A stretch of DNA of 5,761 bases from Bacteroidota bacterium (GTDB lineage Bacteria > Bacteroidota > Bacteroidia > Bacteroidales > UBA1556), in contig QMPB01000334.1 in NCBI GenBank assembly GCA_003648395.1, positions 1 to 5,761 of the forward strand, in the 5' to 3' direction. Position numbers and translations under genes: made by a program. The notes under the pieces are model-generated. The model saw only the letters and a list, made by a program, of their open reading frames with translations, searched no databases and was not told the origin of the DNA. Below, piece by piece: positions 1 to 5,689 of this stretch (positions are counted from its first letter, which is position 1; the number at the start of each line of letters is the position of its first letter).

Positions 1-296
1 AATTACTTACTGATTATGAGCATCCTGTGTATGCATTTGGTTTGCGTAAAGGAATGATAAATGATATTGAAATAAAAACAGAATGGCCTGAGTCAGAGAA
101 ATTTAATACTATTACGATGTATGTTGGGTCTCAACATCAGGTTGCATATTACGATAGAATATTAGCATTAAACTCTCAACGGGTAATATTCAACCCAGGT
201 ACAGAAAATATTGAATTATCAAAGATGCTAAAAGAAAAAGGAATTGAAGTTGTGGAAAATTGTACACTAGTAATGCTTAATGGTGGTTTGTTTTAG
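1..296 (+). CDS. CoA-binding domain protein (YccU-like), 3' end only
   Basis: The reading frame is open from the left edge (first full codon at position 3) to TAG at 294-296, so the start lies upstream; about 97 residues are visible. The GTG at 27-29 reads as an internal Val in HPVYAFGLRKG, a conserved stretch of this family, so it should not be taken as the start. Visible family marks are the HPVYAFGLRKG strand-turn, TMYVG, YYDRILAL, the IFNPGTEN loop and the terminal VVENCTLVML. These match the second half of the Rossmann-like CoA_binding_2 domain as I remember it in Bacteroidota proteins of about 120 residues. The family binds CoA in the cytoplasm, but its physiological role is poorly known. 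The next gene starts 17 bases downstream on the same strand, so co-transcription with the importer is possible. Family assignment is fairly sure; function is not. Confidence 0.82.
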   Translation, partial: LLTDYEHPVYAFGLRKGMINDIEIKTEWPESEKFNTITMYVGSQHQVAYYDRILALNSQRVIFNPGTENIELSKMLKEKGIEVVENCTLVMLNGGLF

Positions 297-313
297 TGAT
301 ATCTTAATATAGA

Positions 314-1471
314 ATGAGTTTGATTAATAGAAATATAGTATTTCAGTTATTGTTAATAATAGTCCTTAATTCTTGCAAAGAGAATATTAAAACTAATTAT
401 ATCAAAGAAGAAGTATTTCAATCAAATGAAGAGCTTTCGTCATTTCAAACTAATTTCAAATATATTGATAATATAGAAGTAGAGAATTTTAATGATTATA
501 AACTTGTAAAAATTAAAGGCAATACTAGAGATTTAATATATCTATTATACTCTAGAAAATCAAAGGTTGATACCTTATGGACTAAAGCAGATTTTTATGT
601 GGCAGTTCCTGTGCATAATATTACAACTTTGGTAGCTTCGTCAATTGGTTATGCTGATGAGCTAAGGTGTTTAGATAGAATAAAGGCTGTTTCTAAAAAA
701 CAGTACATATATAATAGTGTGGTTAGAGATAGAATTGATTCGGGTGAGATTGTGGAACTGGGAGAAATGCAACAACTTGATTATGAAAAATTATTAAGAA
801 CTAATCCAGATTTATTTATTCAATCGGATTATAGCGATAATTTTGAGATTGATAATCGAGTTCTGAAAGCGGGTATTCCTACATTGCTTTTCTCCGATTG
901 GAAAGAAACAAATCCCTTGGGAAGAGCAGAGTGGATAAAGCTAATTGCGCTATTTGTACAAAAAGAAGAAATGGCTGATAGTATTTTTAGTGATATTGAA
1001 AAAAGATATTTGTCTTTGAAAGATACAGCAGCAATGATTGATGAACAAAAAACAGCTTTATTGGGTGCTCCATTTAAAGATGTGTGGTATATGCCAGCTG
1101 GAGATAGTTATAAAGTTCAACTGCTGAATGATGCAGCTGTTGATTATAAATGGAGAACAGAAAAAGGAAATGCAAGTCTACCACTTAGTTTGGAAGTAGT
1201 TATTAAGAACCAAGTTTATGCTGACGTTTGGATAGAATGTCCGTATAGGACTTTTGATAAGCTAATTGCTCAAGATTCAAGATTTAGTATTTTTAAAGCT
1301 TTTAAGAATAAGGAAATCTACCATTATAAAAAGCAATTACGAGATGATGGAGCCAATAATTATTGGGAAAGAGGAGTGGGGAGACCTGATGAATTACTTT
1401 CTGATTTAATTAATGTGTTTCATCCTAATGAGTATAAAACGGAGATGTTTTATTATCAAAAATTGAAATAA
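314..1471 (+). CDS. ABC importer substrate-binding lipoprotein (BtuF/FecB-like)
   Basis: This is a 385-residue lipoprotein that would capture a cobalamin- or siderophore/heme-type chelate and deliver it to the permease encoded next. The start at 314 gives a short signal peptide (basic residue at 6, hydrophobic 8-18) ending in lipobox LNSC, with lipidated Cys21. The periplasmic-binding domain (PF01497 type) runs from about residue 90 to 370. It includes the first-lobe strand and helix (VAVPVHNITTLVASSIGY, 97-113), LDYEKLLRTNPDLFI (155-169), GRAEWIKLIALF (203-214) in the linker helix, and a C-terminal NYWERGVGRPDELLSDLI (349-366) typical of Bacteroidota members. About 70 residues between Cys21 and the domain are extra relative to E. 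coli BtuF; as I recall, other Bacteroidota homologues have them too. The permease gene begins 5 bases after the stop. Substrate is undetermined: such proteins are annotated either as cobalamin or as iron-chelate binders. No cobalamin riboswitch fits in the 17-base gap upstream. Confidence 0.9.
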   Translation: MSLINRNIVFQLLLIIVLNSCKENIKTNYIKEEVFQSNEELSSFQTNFKYIDNIEVENFNDYKLVKIKGNTRDLIYLLYSRKSKVDTLWTKADFYVAVPVHNITTLVASSIGYADELRCLDRIKAVSKKQYIYNSVVRDRIDSGEIVELGEMQQLDYEKLLRTNPDLFIQSDYSDNFEIDNRVLKAGIPTLLFSDWKETNPLGRAEWIKLIALFVQKEEMADSIFSDIEKRYLSLKDTAAMIDEQKTALLGAPFKDVWYMPAGDSYKVQLLNDAAVDYKWRTEKGNASLPLSLEVVIKNQVYADVWIECPYRTFDKLIAQDSRFSIFKAFKNKEIYHYKKQLRDDGANNYWERGVGRPDELLSDLINVFHPNEYKTEMFYYQKLK

Positions 1472-1476
1472 TACCA

Positions 1477-2505
1477 ATGAAAGATCCCAAGAACATATAT
1501 ATAAAATTTATAGTATTATTTATAATACTGTTGATTGCTATTGTTGGTGATTTGATGGTAGGAAGTACATATATTTCCTTTGATGAAATAGTAAGAGTAT
1601 TAATACATGGTCAAGACGATAGTGTCAATTCATTTATTATTTGGGAGTTGAGGTTAACAAAAACCATTGCCGCTATATTGGTTGGGATTGGTTTGCCAGT
1701 TTCTGGTTTATTATTGCAGTCGCTTTTTAGAAATCCTCTTGCTGGACCATTTGTGCTAGGCATTAGTAGCGGAGCAAGTCTTGGCGTAGCGATTTATGTA
1801 ATGGCAGGAGGAGCATCCATTTTTGTTTCTTCGTGGATGTTGGCAGGTGGACTAAGTTTGTTCTCAATATTGGGTTCTCTAATGGTTTTGATGGCAGTCT
1901 TAGCTGTATCTTTAAGAGTAAATGATACTCTTTCTCTTTTGGTAGTGGGGCTAATGTTTGGTAGTATTACTGCTGCATTAGTAAGTGTTATGCAGTATTT
2001 CAGCTCAGCAGATTTGCTTCAACGTTTTATTGTTTGGACATTTGGAAGTCTTGGTGGTTTCTCTTGGTTGGAGGTGACAATATTATCAGTTTTGGTAATA
2101 ACGTCTTTAATTCTGAGTGTATTTATTGTTAAACCAATGAATGCAATGCTAATTAATGAAGATTATGCTCGCTCTTTGGGCGTTTCTGTTAAAAACATTA
2201 GAATATTTGTAATATTAATATCAAGTGTGCTAGCTGGTTCTATAACTGCATTTGCAGGACCAATAGTGTTTATAGGTGTTGCAATTCCTCATCTAGCGCG
2301 TAATTTTTTTAATACTTCTGACCATAAAACGCTTTTGCTAGCAGTGGTGCTTATGGGTTCTATATTAATGCTTGTTTGCGATATTATTTCTCAAATGCCG
2401 GGCTATGCAACTGTATTGCCAATTAATTCAGTAACTGCTATTTTTGGTGCTCCTGTTGTAATATGGATTATTCTACAAAATAAAAGAATCAATGCAAGAT
2501 ACTAA
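1477..2505 (+). CDS. FecCD/BtuC-family ABC importer permease
   Basis: This is a 342-residue polytopic inner-membrane protein, the usual length for the FecCD family, with about nine to ten hydrophobic segments (roughly 10-28, 62-82, 91-112, 118-145, 152-172, 194-216, 242-265, 283-303 and 312-333). It would form the homodimeric channel of the importer. Family signatures are the LRLTKTIAAILVG segment (58-70), the GLLLQSLFRNPLAGP stretch (77-91) followed by LGISSGASLG, and the cytoplasmic coupling-helix motif GPIVFIGVAIPHLAR (261-275) that contacts the ATPase. The C-terminal LPINSVTAIFGAPVVIW (314-330) is also characteristic. It starts 5 bases after the binding-protein gene. Its last 14 bases overlap the ATPase start in another frame, which suggests translational coupling. 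Type II importer identity is secure; the substrate, B12 or iron chelate, is not resolved by sequence. Confidence 0.94.
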   Translation: MKDPKNIYIKFIVLFIILLIAIVGDLMVGSTYISFDEIVRVLIHGQDDSVNSFIIWELRLTKTIAAILVGIGLPVSGLLLQSLFRNPLAGPFVLGISSGASLGVAIYVMAGGASIFVSSWMLAGGLSLFSILGSLMVLMAVLAVSLRVNDTLSLLVVGLMFGSITAALVSVMQYFSSADLLQRFIVWTFGSLGGFSWLEVTILSVLVITSLILSVFIVKPMNAMLINEDYARSLGVSVKNIRIFVILISSVLAGSITAFAGPIVFIGVAIPHLARNFFNTSDHKTLLLAVVLMGSILMLVCDIISQMPGYATVLPINSVTAIFGAPVVIWIILQNKRINARY

Positions 2506-3496
2506 TTTACATAAAAATATTGATGTTTTGGCTTTGAGTAATCTTAGTATTGGTTACAATACTGAGGACGCAATAAAGATTATTGCTAGTAATTTGAATA
2601 CTGTTTTAAAGTCTGGTCAGTTGGTAGCTTTGCTAGGAGAAAATGGCTCTGGTAAATCTACTTTAATTCGTACCTTATGTAATTTGCAAAGCCCATTAAG
2701 TGGCAGTATTAGTATTATGGGTAAAGAATTAAGCCAGAAAAGCGCAAAAAGTATTGCTGTAGTACTTACAAGTCCTGTTTATGCACCCAATTTCACAGTT
2801 TATGATATGGTAAGTGCAGGACGATATCCTTATACAAACTGGCTAGGAAAACTATCTGATAATGACCATGATATAATACAAAATTCAATAGAATCTGTTG
2901 GTGTTTCTGAGCTTTCTAATAGATTATTACACTCATTGAGTGATGGAGAGCATCAGAGAATGATGATTGCAAAAGCATTAGCTCAAAAGTCAGATATTAT
3001 TATTCTCGATGAGCCAACAGCACATCTTGATTTAATAAATAGGGTTGAAATAACAAAGCTTCTACAGAAACTAGCCAAAGAAGAAAATAAAGCGATTCTG
3101 ATGGCAACACATGAGCTGGATTTGGCATTGCAAATGGCGGATAGATTGTGGCTTATGTCTAATGGGGAAATAGAAGAAGGAGCTCCAGAAGATTTAGTTA
3201 TTAGTGGAATTTTACAGAAAATTTTTGCCAAATTATCCTTGGATTTCGATCATTTATCAGGAGGCTTTAAGATAAAAACAGAAACTACTAAAAGTATTTA
3301 TTTTAAGTCAACACTTGAAACGAATGAAGAAATTTGGACTAAAAGAGCCTTGCATCGAGTTGGTTATATAGTGGAGAATAACCCAAATAACCCACTGAAA
3401 CTCAAGTATATTAGGTCAACTAAAAAATGGATTCTTAGTGATAATGGGGTAGAAGCGGAATATTTAAATTTGGATAAATTACTTGATGATATATAG
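2492..3496 (+). CDS. ABC importer ATPase with C-terminal extension (BtuD/FecE-like)
   Basis: This is the 334-residue cytoplasmic ATPase that drives the permease encoded just upstream. Visible nucleotide-binding elements are Walker A GENGSGKST (49-57), the ABC signature LSDGE (149-153, instead of LSGGQ), Walker B IIILDEP (169-175) with catalytic Glu174, the D-loop around 178-180, and the switch His207 in MATHELDLA. The Q-loop position after the VVLT strand (90-93) is Ser94, not Gln. The FTVYDMVSAGRYPYT stretch (101-115) matches this importer subfamily. The core ends near residue 255. The remaining 80 residues (FKIKTETTK...TKRALHRVGY...KKWILSDNG) form an extra domain; from memory, similar tails occur in other Bacteroidota ATPases of this class, with unknown role. 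The ATG at 2492 overlaps the permease stop by 14 bases and keeps the expected N-terminal strand (LALSNLSIGY). Function as the importer ATPase is well supported. Confidence 0.93.
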   Translation: MQDTNLHKNIDVLALSNLSIGYNTEDAIKIIASNLNTVLKSGQLVALLGENGSGKSTLIRTLCNLQSPLSGSISIMGKELSQKSAKSIAVVLTSPVYAPNFTVYDMVSAGRYPYTNWLGKLSDNDHDIIQNSIESVGVSELSNRLLHSLSDGEHQRMMIAKALAQKSDIIILDEPTAHLDLINRVEITKLLQKLAKEENKAILMATHELDLALQMADRLWLMSNGEIEEGAPEDLVISGILQKIFAKLSLDFDHLSGGFKIKTETTKSIYFKSTLETNEEIWTKRALHRVGYIVENNPNNPLKLKYIRSTKKWILSDNGVEAEYLNLDKLLDDI

Positions 3497-3533
3497 AGAA
3501 ATTCATTTTTCCTTATCCTTATCCTTTCTCCTC
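3497..3533. other. Pyrimidine-rich gap between convergent importer and nadB
   Basis: Only 37 bases separate the stops of the ATPase gene and nadB. From 3506 to 3535 the plus strand is pyrimidine except for two A residues, with CCTTAT twice in tandem followed by CCTTTC. I see no stem-loop that would make an intrinsic terminator for either gene, so the two transcripts may overlap at their 3' ends, or termination may be Rho-dependent. Confidence 0.5.
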
Positions 3534-5099
3534 TCAACGATAATCAATAGAGTAATGCAAGCCAATACTTTCCTTACGAGCTTGAGCCATTTTGACAATT
3601 AAATAAGCCACATTAATGGTATTTCTTAATTCGCAAAGTTCTTTATTTAATTTTGACTTTTTGTAAAGGTCTTCTGTTTCGTTATAAATTAGATTCAATC
3701 TATTCATTGCTCTTTCAAGACGTAAATTAGAACGTACAATACTAACATAAGAGTTCATTATGTTTTGTAATTCTCTCTGTGTTTGTGTGATAAGGATTAG
3801 TTGTTCGTTATAAACCAATCCTTCATCATCCCAATCAGGAACTTTATTCTCCCATTCTATATTTTTTACTAACTCAATGGATCTAATTGATGCTTTATGA
3901 GAGAATACAACTGCTTCTAGTAAAGAGTTAGATGCTAGTCTATTAGCGCCATGAAGTCCAGTTGAAGAGCATTCGCCAGATGCAAAAAGGTTATGTATTG
4001 AAGAGCAGCCGTTTTTATTAACTTTTATTCCACCACACATATAATGGGCAGCAGGAACTATTGGAATCATCTCTTTACGAATATCGATTCCTATACTTAA
4101 GCATTTAGCATATATCCCTGGGAATTCCTGAATTAATTCATTGGGATTTAGATGAGTACAATCAAGAAAAAGATGACTTTTTCCTCTACGTTTCATTTCA
4201 TTATCGATGGCACGAGCAACAATGTCGCGAGGAGCAAGGTCTTTACGATCATCATATTTCTCCATAAAAGCTTCTCCCTTATGATTTCTAAGAATTGCAC
4301 CAAACCCACGTAATGCTTCAGTAATAAGAAAAGATGGTTTTTCGCCAGGGTTGTACAGACTTGTGGGGTGAAACTGAATAAACTCCATATTCTCAACAAT
4401 GGCCTTTGCTCTATAAGCCATTGCAACACCATCACCTGTTGCTACTATAGGATTTGTTGTTGTTCGATAAGCATTTCCTGAACCTCCAGAAGCTATCATA
4501 GTTACTTTGGAAAGTACTGTAAATATTTCATTAGATTTAGAATTCAGAATATATGCTCCAAAGCACTTAATATCTTCTCTTTTTCGCAGAACTTTTTCCC
4601 CAAGATGGTGCTGAGTTATCAAATCAATAACAAAATGCTCTTCTATGAGTTCTATATTCTTATGATTTTTAGCTTTCTTGAGGAGAGCTCTTTCTATCTC
4701 TTTTCCCGTAGAATCTTTTTTATGAAATATTCTATTTTCTGAATGACCTCCTTCTCTACCAAGAGCATAGGATCCGTCTTTTTCTTTATCGAAAGAAGTT
4801 CCCCAATGAATAAGCTCTTTTATTCTTTCTGTTCCTTCACTTACAACCATTTTAACAATTTCTTCATCGCAAAGTCCAGCTCCTGCTATCAAAGTATCGT
4901 TGATGTGTTTATTAAAAGAATCAGGTGAATTCCACACTCCAGCAATACCTCCTTGTGCGTATTTGGTGGAAGTTTCATCAGCTTTTGCTTTAGAAACAAT
5001 TAGAACAGTACCTTCTTTTGCAACTTTAAGTGCGTAGGTTAAACCTGCTATTCCTGAACCTATTACAAGGAAATCAACTTTCTTATGATTGTTCTTCAT
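3534..5099 (-). CDS. nadB: L-aspartate oxidase (NadB)
   Basis: This cytoplasmic FAD enzyme oxidises L-aspartate to iminoaspartate, the first step of de novo NAD synthesis; fumarate or oxygen is the electron acceptor in characterised members. The 521-residue length is normal. Visible marks are the N-terminal dinucleotide fold GSGIAG (14-19), TKYAQGGIAGV (45-55), the REGGHSENRIFH loop (115-126), ASGG (203-206), QFHPTSL with His244, Glu261 and the LRGFGAIL lid region, APRDIVARAI with Arg291, AAHYMCGGI with His352, ASGECSSTGLHGANRLASNSL with Arg387, then the helical C-terminal domain ending GLHYSIDY. His244, Glu261, Arg291, His352 and Arg387 line up within one residue of the active-site set of E. 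coli NadB, which separates it from succinate dehydrogenase/fumarate reductase flavoproteins. The ATG at 5099 is preceded by a candidate promoter and a short leader without a Shine-Dalgarno. nadA and nadC are not in the window, and nadB appears monocistronic here. Confidence 0.97.
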   Translation of the reverse strand: MKNNHKKVDFLVIGSGIAGLTYALKVAKEGTVLIVSKAKADETSTKYAQGGIAGVWNSPDSFNKHINDTLIAGAGLCDEEIVKMVVSEGTERIKELIHWGTSFDKEKDGSYALGREGGHSENRIFHKKDSTGKEIERALLKKAKNHKNIELIEEHFVIDLITQHHLGEKVLRKREDIKCFGAYILNSKSNEIFTVLSKVTMIASGGSGNAYRTTTNPIVATGDGVAMAYRAKAIVENMEFIQFHPTSLYNPGEKPSFLITEALRGFGAILRNHKGEAFMEKYDDRKDLAPRDIVARAIDNEMKRRGKSHLFLDCTHLNPNELIQEFPGIYAKCLSIGIDIRKEMIPIVPAAHYMCGGIKVNKNGCSSIHNLFASGECSSTGLHGANRLASNSLLEAVVFSHKASIRSIELVKNIEWENKVPDWDDEGLVYNEQLILITQTQRELQNIMNSYVSIVRSNLRLERAMNRLNLIYNETEDLYKKSKLNKELCELRNTINVAYLIVKMAQARKESIGLHYSIDYR

Positions 5100-5122
5100 T
5101 ATGTAGTTTATATTTAATAATT

Positions 5123-5130
5123 CAAAATTA
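5123..5130 (-). promoter_or_regulatory. Candidate -7 box of the nadB promoter
   Basis: The minus strand reads TAATTTTG, an exact fit to the Bacteroidota primary-sigma -7 consensus TAnnTTTG, ending 23 bases upstream of the nadB ATG. A TTTA at 5153-5156, 22 bases upstream of the box, is a three-of-four match to the -33 TTTG. Transcription would start near 5115-5118, giving a leader of about 16-19 bases. The consensus is established knowledge; use of this site is inferred. Confidence 0.5.
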
Positions 5131-5159
5131 TGAAAATAATGGATAGGTTTTTTAAATAA

Positions 5160-5253
5160 AGTGACTAAAGTTGTAAGTGAACTAAAGTGGCTAAAGTTAT
5201 AAGATAACTCTTAACTTCATAAATAAAACTTACAACTCATAACTTTAGTCACT
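5160..5253. repeat. Repeat-rich imperfect palindrome in the divergent intergenic region
   Basis: AGTGACTAAAGTT at 5160-5172 is matched exactly by its reverse complement at 5241-5253. AGTTGTAAGT (5169-5178) is the exact reverse complement of 5228-5237. CTAAAGTTATAAG (5191-5203) pairs with 5236-5248 with one mismatch. Because these arms overlap, several alternative foldings compete. The element is built from four copies of an AGTGnnCTAAAG-like unit with a one- or two-base spacer: 5160-5170, 5176-5187 and 5186-5196 on the plus strand, and 5243-5253 on the minus strand. A 17-base direct repeat with two mismatches (5161-5177 and 5187-5203) is part of the same pattern. It sits between the two outward-facing candidate promoters. 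It shows no T-run and no coding capacity. It may be an intergenic repeat family or an operator-like element; which one cannot be told from a single copy. Confidence 0.75.
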
Positions 5254-5319
5254 CATAACACCTAATAACTATCATGAAAAATCATAAATAATATCTGTAG
5301 GTAGTATTTAAAAAATTCA

Positions 5320-5327
5320 TATTTTTG
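5320..5327 (+). promoter_or_regulatory. Candidate -7 box for the small zinc-protein gene
   Basis: TATTTTTG exactly fits the Bacteroidota -7 consensus TAnnTTTG. TCTG at 5294-5297, with a 22-base spacer, is a three-of-four match to the -33 TTTG. Transcription would begin near 5332-5335, leaving an A-rich leader of about 25-28 bases without a Shine-Dalgarno before the ATG at 5360. Position and spacing support it, but an AT-rich background makes chance matches possible. Confidence 0.5.
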
Positions 5328-5359
5328 CCATATATTAATAAACGAAAACAATATAGATA

Positions 5360-5545
5360 ATGGATAATCACAACGAAAAAGAGTGCATCTTCTGCAAAAG
5401 AGGAGATATGGAAGTTCCTTTGGTACAACTAAGTTTCCAAGAAAAAAACTATTGGATCTGCCCACAGCATATTCCAATTCTAATTCATGAGCCAACTAAA
5501 TTAGCAGGAATGCTTCCAGGTGCTGAGAATATGCAAGCTGGATAA
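5360..5545 (+). CDS. Small Cys/His protein, putative zinc-binding, function unknown
   Basis: This is a 61-residue acidic-to-neutral protein with no signal peptide or membrane segment, so probably cytoplasmic. Cys9 and Cys12 (ECIFCKRG) and Cys34 and His37 (WICPQH) form a C-X2-C...C-X2-H arrangement with a 21-residue spacer, as in zinc ribbons and treble-clef knuckles; His43 is a further possible ligand. Between the pairs lie two likely beta strands (VPLVQLSF and KNYWIC). The tail reads KLAGMLPGAENMQAG. I recall similar short proteins with the CPQH and LPGAE motifs in other Bacteroidota, but I know no assigned function. It is a real gene rather than a chance frame because it has a candidate promoter at 5320-5327, an intrinsic terminator 28 bases after its stop, and a protein-like composition with paired metal ligands. 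The ATG at 5360 is the first available start and leaves a short leader. It is divergent from nadB, with no evident functional link. Confidence 0.8.
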   Translation: MDNHNEKECIFCKRGDMEVPLVQLSFQEKNYWICPQHIPILIHEPTKLAGMLPGAENMQAG

Positions 5546-5572
5546 GGATTAGTTAAAAATAGCTTATAGAAT

Positions 5573-5622
5573 AAAAACGATTTAAGATTTCAGGTGTTCT
5601 GAGAATTTTAGGTCGTTTTTTT
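5573..5622 (+). terminator. Intrinsic terminator after the small zinc-protein gene
   Basis: AAAAACGA (5573-5580) pairs perfectly with TCGTTTTT (5613-5620). The arm continues inward with imperfect pairing (including G-U pairs and a bulge) to a CAG/CTG-closed apical loop around 5591-5600. The 3' arm runs into seven T residues (5616-5622). The symmetrical A-run on the 5' side means a minus-strand transcript entering from the right could also terminate here. Confidence 0.8.
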
Positions 5623-5689
5623 GTATCCCATTGTCCGCTTTTGTTTCGTGCCGCCCAACTATTGGGTCAAGTACAAAACCTGTGGATAC
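5623..5689. other. Nested inverted repeats, possible structured RNA or DNA element
   Basis: Three inverted repeats are nested around one centre: GTATCC (5623-5628) with GGATAC (5684-5689), extendable by CA/TG (5629-5630 with 5681-5682) across one bulged base; TTTTGT (5639-5644) with ACAAAA (5673-5678); and CCCAA (5654-5658) with TTGGG (5662-5666) around a three-base loop. Together they would make one long hairpin with internal loops. The stretch looks richer in G+C than its flanks and begins directly after the terminator T-run. It matches no RNA family I can name. Strand and function are unknown, and short AT-rich stems can arise by chance. Confidence 0.4.

Noticed and set aside
297..313. Possible cobalamin riboswitch or promoter before the importer operon
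   Set aside because: The gap is only 17 bases, far too short for a riboswitch, and contains no TAnnTTTG box.
2983..3231. Minus-strand open frame of 82 residues inside the ATPase gene
   Set aside because: It lies wholly within the Walker B to switch-His region of a well-supported gene, has Ser/Ile-rich composition typical of an antisense frame, and resembles no family.
4193..4435. Minus-strand open frame of 80 residues inside nadB
   Set aside because: It is the same strand in a different frame from nadB catalytic-domain coding; it is a shadow with no promoter or recognisable domain.
4743..4928. Plus-strand open frame of 61 residues antisense to nadB
   Set aside because: It is antisense to the conserved N-terminal part of nadB, rich in Ser and Phe as expected for a shadow, with no family resemblance.
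3534..5099. Succinate dehydrogenase/fumarate reductase flavoprotein as an alternative to NadB
   Set aside because: The length, the stand-alone gene, the TKYAQGGIAGV and GLHGANRLASNSL motifs and the terminal GLHYSIDY all favour L-aspartate oxidase; no iron-sulfur or membrane-anchor subunit gene is adjacent.
5160..5253. CRISPR array or intrinsic terminator
   Set aside because: The repeat units are about 11-17 bases, irregularly spaced and partly inverted, with no spacers and no terminal T-run; neither a CRISPR array nor a Rho-independent terminator fits.
5262..5495. Minus-strand open frame of 77 residues overlapping the small zinc-protein gene
   Set aside because: It is antisense to a better-supported gene with metal-ligand motifs, promoter and terminator; its own product shows no domain.
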